A stretch of DNA of 64,000 nucleotides. Source: Bacteroidales bacterium (lineage in GTDB: Bacteria > Bacteroidota > Bacteroidia > Bacteroidales > UBA932). Where the stretch lies: assembly GCA_017415715.1 (NCBI GenBank), contig JAFQFD010000028.1:1-64000 (forward strand). The letters are read 5' to 3'. The position numbers and the translations under genes were made by a program. The notes under the pieces are model-generated. The model saw only the letters and a list, made by a program, of their open reading frames with translations. It ran no database searches and was not told the origin of the DNA. Of the stretch, positions 1 through 8,431 are shown piece after piece; positions within the stretch are counted from its first letter, which is position 1, and each line of letters begins with the position of its first letter.

Positions 1-561
1 AGCCCACCAGCCCTTAGGAGCGGCCATCACAGTGATGTCCTCGATGCCTGAAGACTTGATAGCTACGACCTGAGTACCCTCAGACTCGAAGTAAACCTTA
101 CCTGCGCGAATCTCGAAAACGATCTGCTCAGGCTTCTGGATTGTGAACTCAGCGTCACCGACATTGATGGTCACACTGTCACCATTGTCAACGAGAGATA
201 CCTCAGGGCACTCGTGATCGCAAGGTACATACTGACATGGAGGGCACTCGTGATCGCACTGCTCTGCGAGTACCACGCCTGTTGAAATCCATGTCTTGCC
301 ACCGTCGAAAGAGTACTGGAGCTCGTTGTTGTCACCGACCTGGAACTTGAGAGTGTAGAGTGCATCCACACGCTGAGTCAGAGCCTCGAGCTGAGTCTTG
401 AGAGTCTCAAGGTTCTGAACCCTCTTGTCCAGTGCCGAGATCTGCTCACGAAGTTCAGAATCATCGTACTTGTCGCAAGATACGAAAAGAGAAGACGCTG
501 CGGCAAGTGTCATGACACCTGCGCACAAAGCCATAAGGCCTTTCATAAAATGTCTTTTCAT
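1..561 (-). CDS. Exported lipoprotein with N-terminal coiled coil (DUF4988-like), partial
   Basis: The frame is open from an ATG at 561 to the left window edge, so the C-terminus is missing (187 codons seen). Residues 1-28 are a signal peptide ending in a lipobox (LFVSC, lipidated Cys29), followed by CDKYDDSELR and a heptad-rich stretch (about 35-65) that should form a coiled coil. This head, followed by a YSFDGGKTW segment, resembles the DUF4988 / PL29-lyase N-terminal region common in Bacteroidales; this assignment is from memory of the family. Residues 102-119 carry an unusual Cys/His-rich tandem repeat (CDHECP twice). It is the last visible gene of the minus-strand operon and starts 49 nt after the preceding lipoprotein gene. 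Its function is unknown; surface or periplasmic anchoring is inferred from the lipobox. Confidence 0.75.
   Translation of the reverse strand, partial: MKRHFMKGLMALCAGVMTLAAASSLFVSCDKYDDSELREQISALDKRVQNLETLKTQLEALTQRVDALYTLKFQVGDNNELQYSFDGGKTWISTGVVLAEQCDHECPPCQYVPCDHECPEVSLVDNGDSVTINVGDAEFTIQKPEQIVFEIRAGKVYFESEGTQVVAIKSSGIEDITVMAAPKGWWA
205..258 (-). repeat. 18-bp direct repeat coding for CDHECP twice
   Basis: Identical 18-bp copies lie at 205-222 and 241-258, offset by 36 bp (12 codons), inside the DUF4988-like lipoprotein gene. They duplicate the residues CDHECP in frame. The exact identity suggests a recent in-frame duplication. Confidence 0.85.
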
Positions 562-610
562 AATTAATAGGGATTAGTTAATAAATAGTTATATAAAACT
601 TTTTGAGTTT

Positions 611-2878
611 TTATTCAATACCGAAGATCTCCTCAAGGGTATGGGCCTTGCCGTCCTTGCAGATGAGGTGATACATCTTGTAGACAGGGTCGCCGTTGGA
701 CTCGCGTCCCACCGCAATACAAGCTGCGATCACAACCTGGTCACCAGCCCAATCCTGAGAAGTGTCACTCTCGGTGTGCATTCCGCCGCCGTTGTTCTCA
801 AATCCACCGGCTACCCATTCATAGATACCGTTGTACCACTCCTCATAGCTATATCCGGACTCCTTTATATTGTTGAAGTGACCCTGGTTGAGTCCTGGCA
901 TGAATGCAGCCAGATCTGATGCAGACTCAGTGCGGCAGTACAGGAAATACTCAACATCATGGTCAATGGTATATGTCACTGTCCAATCATAAGGATGGGT
1001 CGTAGCCGGCTTGAGTGCCATGGTGATTGTAGGATCAGGTCCGACCTGAACCTCTGATGTCCTTATAGTGGCGAAATGCATCTGACTGATGTTGCCGTCA
1101 AAGTCCTCCGCACACATGAAAAGCGTATAGTCTGTATCAGGTGTCATGCCTGTCCATGTAAGACCGTCTCGTCCGCTGGACTGAGTAGGCCAAGCATTCA
1201 CAAGCATGTTTGAAGTACCTGCGCCGAATATGAAATTGATCCATTCATTCCACGAGCTGTTCTCATCAAGGCCAGGATTATTATCCGCAGTCATATACTG
1301 TATATAAACCATTGATACCTTAGACGGGTCATATGTAATCGTTCCCCTGAACTGAGTTCTGCCAGGGTTGTCAACTACAAGCTTGAGAGTACCGTCGGTA
1401 AATCCGTTCGGAGATGTCATATTTCTCTCATCAGCTGTGAAAGTCTCGGAAACCTTGAGATCTGACAGCTGCATCGCTCCATTACGTCCGACATAAACGA
1501 CAGCATAGGTCTCACCAGGATAGATAGGGCTGTTCTCAACTCCCCTCGCCGCATAAGCAGATACGGCATCCAGCCTTACGACCGCGCCGCTTCCTGTCGC
1601 AGTCTCATTTTCCTTATCCCATATGAAATTCGGGTTATGACATCCATATCCGTAATCTCTGAGGTAGCGCGCAAGATCTCGTTTATCCTTCGCACTCATG
1701 CCTTCTATAGTCTCAAGATATGAAGCCGGGAAAATATTATAGAACACTGTACCGCAGTCGGCTGTAAAGTTTACATCAAACTCGACATAAGATGCCGCCA
1801 CTCTGTCCTCGAGAATATCTACTGAGAGTTCCGGTTCAGGCAGGTCCTCAGGTATTTCATTAAGGTGGAAATCCCTGCGGGAATAGTCTTCCTGAGGAGT
1901 AAGGTTAGCGTCAACTGCAACTGCAACGGTAGTACTCATGACAGAAGCGTCAGCTGCGTCACCGTAATTTACCGAATATGTCAATGCTTCAGGATTATTT
2001 GGGTCATTCGGATATGACGGAGCTGTCACACGTGTGCGCACAAAATCACGGAACATTGTATCTCCGAATGTGTCAATATACATATCGATCTCATCCTGCA
2101 GATATCCGAAAAAGTACACGGCTGCCGCATCAGAATTCAATTCATGCGATACGGTAAAGGCTGTGTATCCTACATTGACTGCAATCTCAGCCTGAGGATC
2201 ACCGATAAGCGGCTGGCTTGTAGTGTGAACATAGCAGAGGGTTATATCCTCCTGTGTCACGCTGCTGATTTCAGACTCTACGCTGGCAACCACAGCAATT
2301 ATATAGCCGCAATCCGGGATTGCGATTGCAGAAGCTGCTGCATATGGCGAGTTCATCCAGTCATATTCAATCTGGAGGAAATCATCCGGATTATCGAAAT
2401 CATTTATCGAGAAAGCATATCCTCCGCTTCCGCTCTCGTTGAAGAGATACTCGCGGATGCGCTCGTTGACCGCCCATGGCTCCGATGATGTCAGATTACC
2501 GAAAGTCTTGTCATTGAGAAGGTTGTTATACAGCTGTGCAAGAGGATATACGTCCATCTTGAAAGACTGCACAAGCGGACCCGGACGAAGTTCGAATACG
2601 AAATTCATGTCCTCCACCTTCGTAACCTCGATTGTCACACCGACTTCCGAGCCTTCAGCAAACAGATTGCCGCACTCGATAGGATATTCCTCAATGAATG
2701 GGAACTCGACTTTATCGATGTCGCCGGTATTTCCGGAACCTGGCTTGTCCGGATTGTCAATTCCGGGGTTTTCAGTCTTGCCATCGTCCTTGCCTTCGTC
2801 TTCCGGCTTAGGCTTGTCACATGCTGCAAGGCCAAAAATGAGAAGGCCTGTCAGCAGAACATTGAGAATTTTTTTCAT
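611..2878 (-). CDS. Large lipoprotein of unknown function, 755 aa
   Basis: The signal peptide MKKILNVLLTGLLIFGLAAC ends in a lipobox (LAAC, Cys20), followed by a charged Pro/Gly/Asp-rich tether (about 21-55) typical of surface-exposed Bacteroidales lipoproteins. The rest is a string of beta-rich segments with fibronectin-III-like character (for example around residues 590-650, with TPDTDYTLFMCAEDFDG). No catalytic motif is recognised. It starts 14 nt after an Omp28-like gene, so it belongs to the same operon. A second large lipoprotein (12362-15052) also neighbours an Omp28-like gene, which suggests that the two types work together. A role in surface binding is inference only. Confidence 0.8.
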   Translation of the reverse strand: MKKILNVLLTGLLIFGLAACDKPKPEDEGKDDGKTENPGIDNPDKPGSGNTGDIDKVEFPFIEEYPIECGNLFAEGSEVGVTIEVTKVEDMNFVFELRPGPLVQSFKMDVYPLAQLYNNLLNDKTFGNLTSSEPWAVNERIREYLFNESGSGGYAFSINDFDNPDDFLQIEYDWMNSPYAAASAIAIPDCGYIIAVVASVESEISSVTQEDITLCYVHTTSQPLIGDPQAEIAVNVGYTAFTVSHELNSDAAAVYFFGYLQDEIDMYIDTFGDTMFRDFVRTRVTAPSYPNDPNNPEALTYSVNYGDAADASVMSTTVAVAVDANLTPQEDYSRRDFHLNEIPEDLPEPELSVDILEDRVAASYVEFDVNFTADCGTVFYNIFPASYLETIEGMSAKDKRDLARYLRDYGYGCHNPNFIWDKENETATGSGAVVRLDAVSAYAARGVENSPIYPGETYAVVYVGRNGAMQLSDLKVSETFTADERNMTSPNGFTDGTLKLVVDNPGRTQFRGTITYDPSKVSMVYIQYMTADNNPGLDENSSWNEWINFIFGAGTSNMLVNAWPTQSSGRDGLTWTGMTPDTDYTLFMCAEDFDGNISQMHFATIRTSEVQVGPDPTITMALKPATTHPYDWTVTYTIDHDVEYFLYCRTESASDLAAFMPGLNQGHFNNIKESGYSYEEWYNGIYEWVAGGFENNGGGMHTESDTSQDWAGDQVVIAACIAVGRESNGDPVYKMYHLICKDGKAHTLEEIFGIE

Positions 2879-2892
2879 AGTATCGTATAAAA

Positions 2893-3969
2893 TTATTTCA
2901 AATCATATCCGGAGTCTCCGCCGTCAATGGCGCAGACATTCATATTATTGATATATCCGTTCATATCTTGAACAAGTGCATATATCTCCGTATCATCAAG
3001 ATTCCAGCTTTCGTCCACAGCAACAGTCCATGAACCCGAAGCTTCTGCACCGGAAGCTATGATTCCGTCTTCTGTGATCTTCTCGCCGGCAAAGGTTCCG
3101 GAATAGGAAGTCACGACCTTACGGACCACATGCTTATGGATATAATTATCGTCACCGTCAGGATAGAGGTTTGTCTTTTGCCAGCCTTTGACTGCATCCT
3201 GAACAACCAATACGATAACCCTGTACTGAGAGGTGTGTTCAGACTGTACCTTTACTGAAATCTCAGCCTGAGAACCACTCATTACAGAAGATACTGATAC
3301 GCCGCAATGAGCAGTATGATCACCGAACGACGCCATGATGCTCGGCTGGAAGAGAGAGATTCCGTCTGCGGTGAGAATGCCGGCCTCTCTCATATCTGTC
3401 ACGAAGGACGGATATGCAAGACCATCAAACATGGCAAAAAGGTCCTGCGTCTGCGGAATAGCCATATCATCCTTTCCTTCAAGGTCAGAATGGAATGCAC
3501 ACAAATGTATGTTTTCCTTATATCTTGACATTGATGGCTTGGACATTACGCCTATCATCTTGTCGTATCCGTCAGGACAGTTGATGCACCATGCTCCTGT
3601 GAATTCCATGACACATACATGCCTGTCATATTTCGACTCGACCTGAGGCCTTGAGTTGACCACATTTACAGTGACCTGATCAGACTCCTTGCCGTTGTAA
3701 GAGGCATAGAAGGTCTCGGAGCCCGTACTCTGAGGTCTGAACACCTTGCCGTCAAAGTCCTCCGTACCGGAAACTGACACTATCTCGGCATCTTCAGTGA
3801 CATCCACGCCGTTGTATCTGACAGTGAAGACTGTTTCTGTCTCAGTCGCAAGATCTATTTCTATGTCACTTGCTTCAAGCACCGGCAGCGAGGAGTCGTC
3901 CACGTTTCCAGAGCATGAGAAGAAGGATGTCGCAAGGACAGCCATGAATATGTTCCTGAATTTCTTCAT
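2893..3969 (-). CDS. Omp28-like lipoprotein with thioredoxin-type CxxC (first of three in tandem)
   Basis: The start chosen is the ATG at 3969 (MKKFRNIFMAV), which gives a clean signal peptide and lipobox (FFSC, Cys19); the frame can be read 18 codons further but that part is hydrophilic and overlaps the gene upstream. The protein is 358 aa: lipobox, an Ig-like beta domain (about 30-110), then a thioredoxin-like segment with WCINC at about 127-131, and a beta-rich C-terminal part. This matches the Omp28-related family of Bacteroidota. The stop of the preceding gene and this ATG are separated by a single base (TAA-G-ATG), pointing to translational coupling. The W-C-x-x-C motif suggests redox activity, but the substrate is unknown. 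Confidence 0.82.
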   Translation of the reverse strand: MKKFRNIFMAVLATSFFSCSGNVDDSSLPVLEASDIEIDLATETETVFTVRYNGVDVTEDAEIVSVSGTEDFDGKVFRPQSTGSETFYASYNGKESDQVTVNVVNSRPQVESKYDRHVCVMEFTGAWCINCPDGYDKMIGVMSKPSMSRYKENIHLCAFHSDLEGKDDMAIPQTQDLFAMFDGLAYPSFVTDMREAGILTADGISLFQPSIMASFGDHTAHCGVSVSSVMSGSQAEISVKVQSEHTSQYRVIVLVVQDAVKGWQKTNLYPDGDDNYIHKHVVRKVVTSYSGTFAGEKITEDGIIASGAEASGSWTVAVDESWNLDDTEIYALVQDMNGYINNMNVCAIDGGDSGYDLK

Positions 3970-3970
3970 C

Positions 3971-5062
3971 TTATTCTGCATATTGATAATCAACGCTTTC
4001 ACCAAGCCTGCACTCGGCAACATTATTTACGACAAATGTATATCCGCCGTCTGTGGAGGTTGTCGCCGCGACGATCACTCTAAGATTATCCTTATTCCAC
4101 GCAGGAGAGATTTCCAAGGTCTCGGTCGCCTTCGCTTCGACTCCTACGGTGAGAGGAAGGTTGTCGTTTATCTTGTCGCCCTTCTCGCTGGTAAGGACCG
4201 CACGGACGACATTGTCATGAACATAATCAGGATCACCGGTCTGATCTGCTACTATGCCGTCTTCTACTACAAATACAAGATATCGGTATATCGCAGGTAC
4301 GTTGGATGTTATACCTATATTTATATGATTCTGGTCGGTAGAAACAGAAACACCGCACTGAGGCTCGTATGCCGCAATCTCCTCATTATAACTTTCCGTA
4401 AAGTCCGGACCTATGAGATGAGTTCCCTGCCTCATGTTCCAGAAGAGCCTCGGAAGGCCATCAAAGCCTCCGAGCGCGGCATTGAACAGTCCTGTCTCCG
4501 CTATCGCCATAGGGTCTGACACGACACCCATATGAGAGTGGAATGCCACTACGGATATGTCCCCCGGGTGGGCAGCCTGCAATGCCTTTATACCCTTGGT
4601 AGCGGACGGACAGCTCGTGCAGCCTGTTGAAGTGAAATAGACTCCAAGCACACGCTGGCGATACGCCTTTTCATCACCGAAGAAATAAGGCCTGGCCTCG
4701 ACAGTCACACTGTTATCTGTATAGAATCTGCCACCATAATAATATTCGGCAGTAAATTCATATGTACCGGCAGTTACCGTAGAAAACTTATTGGAAGCCT
4801 TGGAACGTTTCTCTTCCCCACCGTATTTCCTGATGAGGACAAGGGTCTGGGCTGTGCTCACATCCTCTTTTCCGAACATCACTGTGAAAGTGACCTCTTC
4901 ATTGCCGTCAGCCAGGATCTCCGTCTTGTCGGCAAAGATTCGGAGCACGCCCTCCGGCACTTCCTCCATAGGATTGCCAGACGCTCCGGCATCAGGATCG
5001 ACGGTTCCCGAACATGCCGCCACGGCAAGAACGGTCAAGGCGTATGCTATTCTTTTAAACAT
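3971..5062 (-). CDS. Omp28-like lipoprotein with CxxC (second of three)
   Basis: I chose the ATG at 5062 (MFKRIAYALTVLAVAAC, lipid Cys17) because it leaves the TGA-T-ATG junction seen at neighbouring genes; an ATG at 5071 would add only MTD and overlap the previous stop. The 363-aa product has the same plan as its neighbours: Ig-like domain, then FTSTGCTSCPSATKG (CxxC at about 147-150, no Trp before the first Cys), and a C-terminal beta region ending SVDYQYAE. It resembles the Omp28-related outer-membrane proteins. The pairwise similarity to the flanking copies is low outside the motif, so this is an old duplication rather than a recent one. Confidence 0.82.
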   Translation of the reverse strand: MFKRIAYALTVLAVAACSGTVDPDAGASGNPMEEVPEGVLRIFADKTEILADGNEEVTFTVMFGKEDVSTAQTLVLIRKYGGEEKRSKASNKFSTVTAGTYEFTAEYYYGGRFYTDNSVTVEARPYFFGDEKAYRQRVLGVYFTSTGCTSCPSATKGIKALQAAHPGDISVVAFHSHMGVVSDPMAIAETGLFNAALGGFDGLPRLFWNMRQGTHLIGPDFTESYNEEIAAYEPQCGVSVSTDQNHINIGITSNVPAIYRYLVFVVEDGIVADQTGDPDYVHDNVVRAVLTSEKGDKINDNLPLTVGVEAKATETLEISPAWNKDNLRVIVAATTSTDGGYTFVVNNVAECRLGESVDYQYAE

Positions 5063-5063
5063 A

Positions 5064-6161
5064 TCAGTCATTCAGGATATAGTCGACAGACTCGCCTGCC
5101 TTTACTTCCACGATATTGTCCATCCTCGCACCATCTCCGTCAGGAACAAGCGCAAATGCAACTACAGAAAGGTCTGAAAGCTTGTAATTGCCTGCAGGAA
5201 TCTGAAGAGCGAAAGTCATCTTGCCGTCCTTCTCCACCTTGGTGAGGCTTTCAGACGAGTACATGAAGAAGTTGCCTGTAGAGGCGCGGACTATATGCGA
5301 ATAGCGTCCTCCTTCATTGGTGCCGCCCTGGACGATCTGATTGTTCAGAAGCAGAACCATTCCCATATCGTAGCTGCCGCCTGTCGAAGAAGTCAGCTCT
5401 GCTGAAGCATTGATGACATTGGCCGCCGCATCGTACTCTGTAGAAAGCTTCAGGCCGCAAGTTGCAGGATATTCGGAACGGATGTTCCATATAGCCTTGT
5501 CCAGAGCACTTGAGGTGTTTTCTATCGTAGTCTCCTTGAGGTCCAGCACCACTGTAGGGAAACCCTGTCCTCCGAAATAAGATATCACGAAAGAGCCATA
5601 GTCATAGTCCCATCCTCCCGGAGTCACAGCAAGTTCATCCTGACCATGCCAGCACAACTCTACCGAATGAGACTTGGTATCCTCGTTGAGTCCTTCAAGA
5701 GCCTTGGTCATTATGGCACATGGGCCGCACCAGGTCGCAGTCGCCTTGTAAATAGCCACATTCTTGTGGTATTTCTCGTACTTTGCCCTGTTGTGAGCCT
5801 TTACTTCAACAGTATTGGCGCTTGCCTTGCCCTTGTATTTTGCCGAGAAATGATAAGTACCGTTGGAGATGAAGCCTATTGTCCTCTCCATCCTTGTCAC
5901 CCTTACACCCTCTTCCGAGGTTATGTTTACACTCTGGAGAGTGCTCTTGTCTTCAAGCATCTCTCTTCCATAGGCATCCTTGAGAGAAAATGTCACGATG
6001 TCCTTACCGCTGGCCTCGACCTGCGCCTTGTCGACTGACAGGGTGAATGGCTCGGTGAATTCATCAGGGACATCGCCCTGGCCCTGATTGTCAGGATCGA
6101 CTGTTCCCGAGCATGATGCTGCGAGAATTATTGTTGAAAGATATAATAGTATTCTTTTCAT
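5064..6161 (-). CDS. Omp28-like lipoprotein with WCGPC active-site motif (third of three)
   Basis: This is the copy closest to classical thioredoxin: the motif is ATWCGPCAIM (about residues 140-149), the canonical WCGPC. The signal peptide MKRILLYLSTIILAASC (Cys17) follows from an ATG at 6161; ATGs at 6167 and 6179 are less likely because the upstream bases belong to a dispersed palindromic repeat. The product is 365 aa, with an Ig-like domain (about 30-125) before the thioredoxin-like fold. It lies 46 nt downstream of the DUF6029-like barrel gene and 1 nt upstream of the next Omp28-like gene. An extracytoplasmic thiol-disulfide role is likely from the motif; the direction (reducing or oxidising) cannot be told. 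Confidence 0.83.
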   Translation of the reverse strand: MKRILLYLSTIILAASCSGTVDPDNQGQGDVPDEFTEPFTLSVDKAQVEASGKDIVTFSLKDAYGREMLEDKSTLQSVNITSEEGVRVTRMERTIGFISNGTYHFSAKYKGKASANTVEVKAHNRAKYEKYHKNVAIYKATATWCGPCAIMTKALEGLNEDTKSHSVELCWHGQDELAVTPGGWDYDYGSFVISYFGGQGFPTVVLDLKETTIENTSSALDKAIWNIRSEYPATCGLKLSTEYDAAANVINASAELTSSTGGSYDMGMVLLLNNQIVQGGTNEGGRYSHIVRASTGNFFMYSSESLTKVEKDGKMTFALQIPAGNYKLSDLSVVAFALVPDGDGARMDNIVEVKAGESVDYILND

Positions 6162-6167
6162 AATCAT

Positions 6168-6202
6168 AGATTTCTCCACTCTCTTCGTCCGGTCGAAATG
6201 AC
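6168..6202. repeat. Dispersed palindromic repeat, copy R1
   Basis: The segment begins AGATTTCTCC and ends TCGAAATGAC, the termini shared with copies at 9262-9288, 21316-21350 and 22925-22950. It sits in the 46-nt gap in front of an Omp28-like gene and falsely extends that reading frame upstream. Confidence 0.8.
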
Positions 6203-6207
6203 AGGCA

Positions 6208-7782
6208 TCAGAATGAAGTTGTTATGCTGAAGTTGGCTCCTGTGTACTGAGGGATCTGACGGCATACTCCGCCCGAGCAGATGAATCCGTCCTTGTAACG
6301 GCCGTATCCTGCGGCAAGGCGGGTGCGGCCCTTTGTATAGCTGACACCCACATTATAATAATGCATCTTTGTCGAGCCATGATTGTACATATCGCTTCCC
6401 CATATGCTCCAATGTGGCGCGAAGTTTACTTCGAGGAGCGCTGCCATCCAGTCCTTCTTGTCCTCCTTTGTGGTCAGGTACTGAAGTTCCAGACGTGTTG
6501 AGAATGTAGGGGTCCACTTGTAGAGGAGGTCAGCCACCACGATATTCGAAAGCCATGTGGTCTTGAAGTTTCCGTATGTAGGATTATACTCCTGCATAGA
6601 GTACATGAGCACCATCTTGAACTGCTTTGTCCACTGCTTCTCGATGTCGAAGCTGAAGTCACGGAACAGCAGGTTGCCCGCCTGTGCAGTTCCTTCCTGT
6701 GCAAGTGTATAATATGTCGAGAAATTGGCGTGAACCTTCATTCCCCTCTTTCCTCCGATGGCTGTGCCGCGACGGAAGTTATAGAATGCGTCAAGCTGTC
6801 CTCCGATCTCACCGCTGTTGAATGTGTATGTAGACTCGTCACCAACCTGAGGGTTGTATGGATGGAGCGTAGTCAGCATGTAAGTATACTGGGTGCTCAT
6901 TGCAGGCACATAGGAAATGAGGTTCGCTGTAGAAAGAGACCTTGAGCTGATCTTCTGGCCCATCCACTCCAGGCGGCGTCCGGTAAGGGTCACGCCAAGG
7001 CCGCGTCCGTTGTAACCGATCTCCACGAGCTGAGCGTTGCCTCTCTTCGGAGTCATGCCCACCAGCTTCTTGCCGAGGTCTACATACTCTCCCTTGAGGA
7101 AGAGTCCGTTCCAGTCGAAGTTGAGTCTTCCGGAGAAGCCTACGGTGCTCGCCTTTCCGCCTGCCTCCTGGGCGTCGATGCTGATCTTCTCATATCTGTT
7201 GAGCACAGATCCCTCCAGCGAAAGGAGGATGTCATCAAGGCCTATGATATTGCCCAGCGACACGCTGAGGTCGGCACCGCGAACCTGGGTCTCTGAAATC
7301 TCCATTCCGAGTCTAGGCATGCCCCAGAGTGCCTTGAATGCGATCTTGTCCTCCCAGTTGTATGCGAAGCGCGCTCCCATGACGGCATTGTTCATACCGA
7401 GAAGGCGGTCTTCCCAGCTGCGGAAAAGGAGTCCGCTTCCGAACTGGTCATAGAACGTTCCTGCTGTTATCTGGAAATCCTCATCCTTCCAGTTTACATA
7501 TATGTTGCTGAGGGCCACCTTGTTGAGTTCGTCAGGATAGCCTATGAGCGCAGGGTAGTATCCTTCGAGCTGAAGACCTGCTGAGAAATTGCCGTTGTAG
7601 TAGTCCAGCTTCAGATAATTGTTGGTTCCGAAGTTGTCATCATCGGGAGTGAACCTGTTGGCCTCGTCCTTCACATAGATGTGGTCATTGGTCTCGAAAC
7701 TTCCTGTCAGATAGCCTTTCTCCTGTGCGGAAAGGGACATCACCGATACGGCGATACCTATGGCTGCCAATACTTTCTTCAT
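6208..7782 (-). CDS. DUF6029-like outer-membrane beta-barrel protein
   Basis: The start at 7782 gives MKKVLAAIGIAVSVMSLSAQ, a type I signal peptide; the 15 codons before it are hydrophilic and are rejected. The mature 500-odd residues are dense in alternating aromatic/polar strands (such as YNGNFSAGLQLEGYYP and WSIWGSDMYNHGSTKMHYYNVGVSYTKG) and the chain ends in Phe (SITTSF), the signature of BAM-inserted barrels. It resembles the Bacteroidales DUF6029 family as I remember it. It lies 32 nt after the TlpA-like gene and before three Omp28-like genes, so the operon couples a barrel with thiol-redox lipoproteins. Its cargo or partner is unknown. Confidence 0.78.
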   Translation of the reverse strand: MKKVLAAIGIAVSVMSLSAQEKGYLTGSFETNDHIYVKDEANRFTPDDDNFGTNNYLKLDYYNGNFSAGLQLEGYYPALIGYPDELNKVALSNIYVNWKDEDFQITAGTFYDQFGSGLLFRSWEDRLLGMNNAVMGARFAYNWEDKIAFKALWGMPRLGMEISETQVRGADLSVSLGNIIGLDDILLSLEGSVLNRYEKISIDAQEAGGKASTVGFSGRLNFDWNGLFLKGEYVDLGKKLVGMTPKRGNAQLVEIGYNGRGLGVTLTGRRLEWMGQKISSRSLSTANLISYVPAMSTQYTYMLTTLHPYNPQVGDESTYTFNSGEIGGQLDAFYNFRRGTAIGGKRGMKVHANFSTYYTLAQEGTAQAGNLLFRDFSFDIEKQWTKQFKMVLMYSMQEYNPTYGNFKTTWLSNIVVADLLYKWTPTFSTRLELQYLTTKEDKKDWMAALLEVNFAPHWSIWGSDMYNHGSTKMHYYNVGVSYTKGRTRLAAGYGRYKDGFICSGGVCRQIPQYTGANFSITTSF

Positions 7783-7814
7783 TGCAAAAATGGTCAGTTC
7801 AGTTGTTGTCGGGG

Positions 7815-8300
7815 TTACTTGCTGCAATTCTTGACGGCCTCGAAGAGCTCAAGCTCGTTGCCAGGGACGTAAGAAGTATGAGAATAGACGATCTTACCTG
7901 TGCCGTCCAGCACGAATACGTGAGGCACGACAGACACATTCATCGCCCTCATGAAGTCCTGGTTCTTGTCGAAGAGCAGGGTGTAATCCTCACCCCAGCC
8001 ACGTCCTTCAGCGAAAGACTTCGCCTTTGCAAGAAGACGGCTGTCATCTGTAGAAACGGCAACGACACGGAAGTCAGCCTCCTCGAGCCAGTCAGGGAGT
8101 GCGTCATAGATGGCGTCAAGCTCACGGATGCAAGGCTTGCACGATGTTGACCAGAATGAAACGATCATCGGAGTTCCTTCCTTGAGGAGAGACTTTGTGT
8201 TAACTGTTTCACCCTTTGCGTTCTCCACTGTAACAGATGGTACCTGCGCAGCTGCAGCTGCCGAGATAAGGAGTGCAAGACTCAAAAGAAAATTTCTCAT
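7815..8300 (-). CDS. TlpA/ResA-like periplasmic thioredoxin
   Basis: The start at 8300 yields MRNFLLSLALLISAAAAAQ, a Sec signal peptide, and a 161-aa protein. The thioredoxin fold has the active site STSCKPC (Cys at about 52 and 55), followed by VVAVSTDD and the cis-proline segment VSVVPHVFVLD (V-P), as in TlpA/ResA/AhpC-TSA members. It opens the minus-strand operon that runs to the left window edge. Family knowledge indicates a periplasmic disulfide reductase; the proximity of three CxxC lipoproteins suggests that it could feed electrons to them, which is inference. A candidate promoter lies at 8358-8388 and a palindrome at 8330-8347. Confidence 0.9.
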   Translation of the reverse strand: MRNFLLSLALLISAAAAAQVPSVTVENAKGETVNTKSLLKEGTPMIVSFWSTSCKPCIRELDAIYDALPDWLEEADFRVVAVSTDDSRLLAKAKSFAEGRGWGEDYTLLFDKNQDFMRAMNVSVVPHVFVLDGTGKIVYSHTSYVPGNELELFEAVKNCSK

Positions 8301-8329
8301 GTTTTTCGTACTTAAATATTGACTAAATC

Positions 8330-8347
8330 GGGTAGACACGTCTGCCC
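8330..8347. promoter_or_regulatory. 18-bp near-perfect palindrome at the predicted start of the TlpA-operon transcript
   Basis: GGGTAGAC and GTCTGCCC are complementary arms (one wobble position) around AC. The palindrome lies between the -7 element (8358-8365) and the ATG at 8300, about where transcription should begin. It could be an operator or a 5' mRNA hairpin. Confidence 0.4.
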
Positions 8348-8357
8348 ATAATTCGGA

Positions 8358-8388
8358 CAAAAGTACGGAATAATATTCGAAATACCAA
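8358..8388 (-). promoter_or_regulatory. Candidate promoter of the TlpA-Omp28 operon
   Basis: Read on the minus strand, a TACTTTTG element (8358-8365) fits the Bacteroidota -7 consensus TAnnTTTG, with TTG (8386-8388) 20 nt upstream as a -33 element. It lies 57 nt before the TlpA-like start codon. Confidence 0.5.
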
Positions 8389-8431
8389 TAAATTATTATG
8401 CAGATGGTTCAAAATCAAGCCTGAACGGCCG

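Noticed and set aside
3746..4519. A 257-codon plus-strand frame across two Omp28-like genes
   Set aside because: It crosses the junction of two well-supported minus-strand genes and has no domain or promoter.
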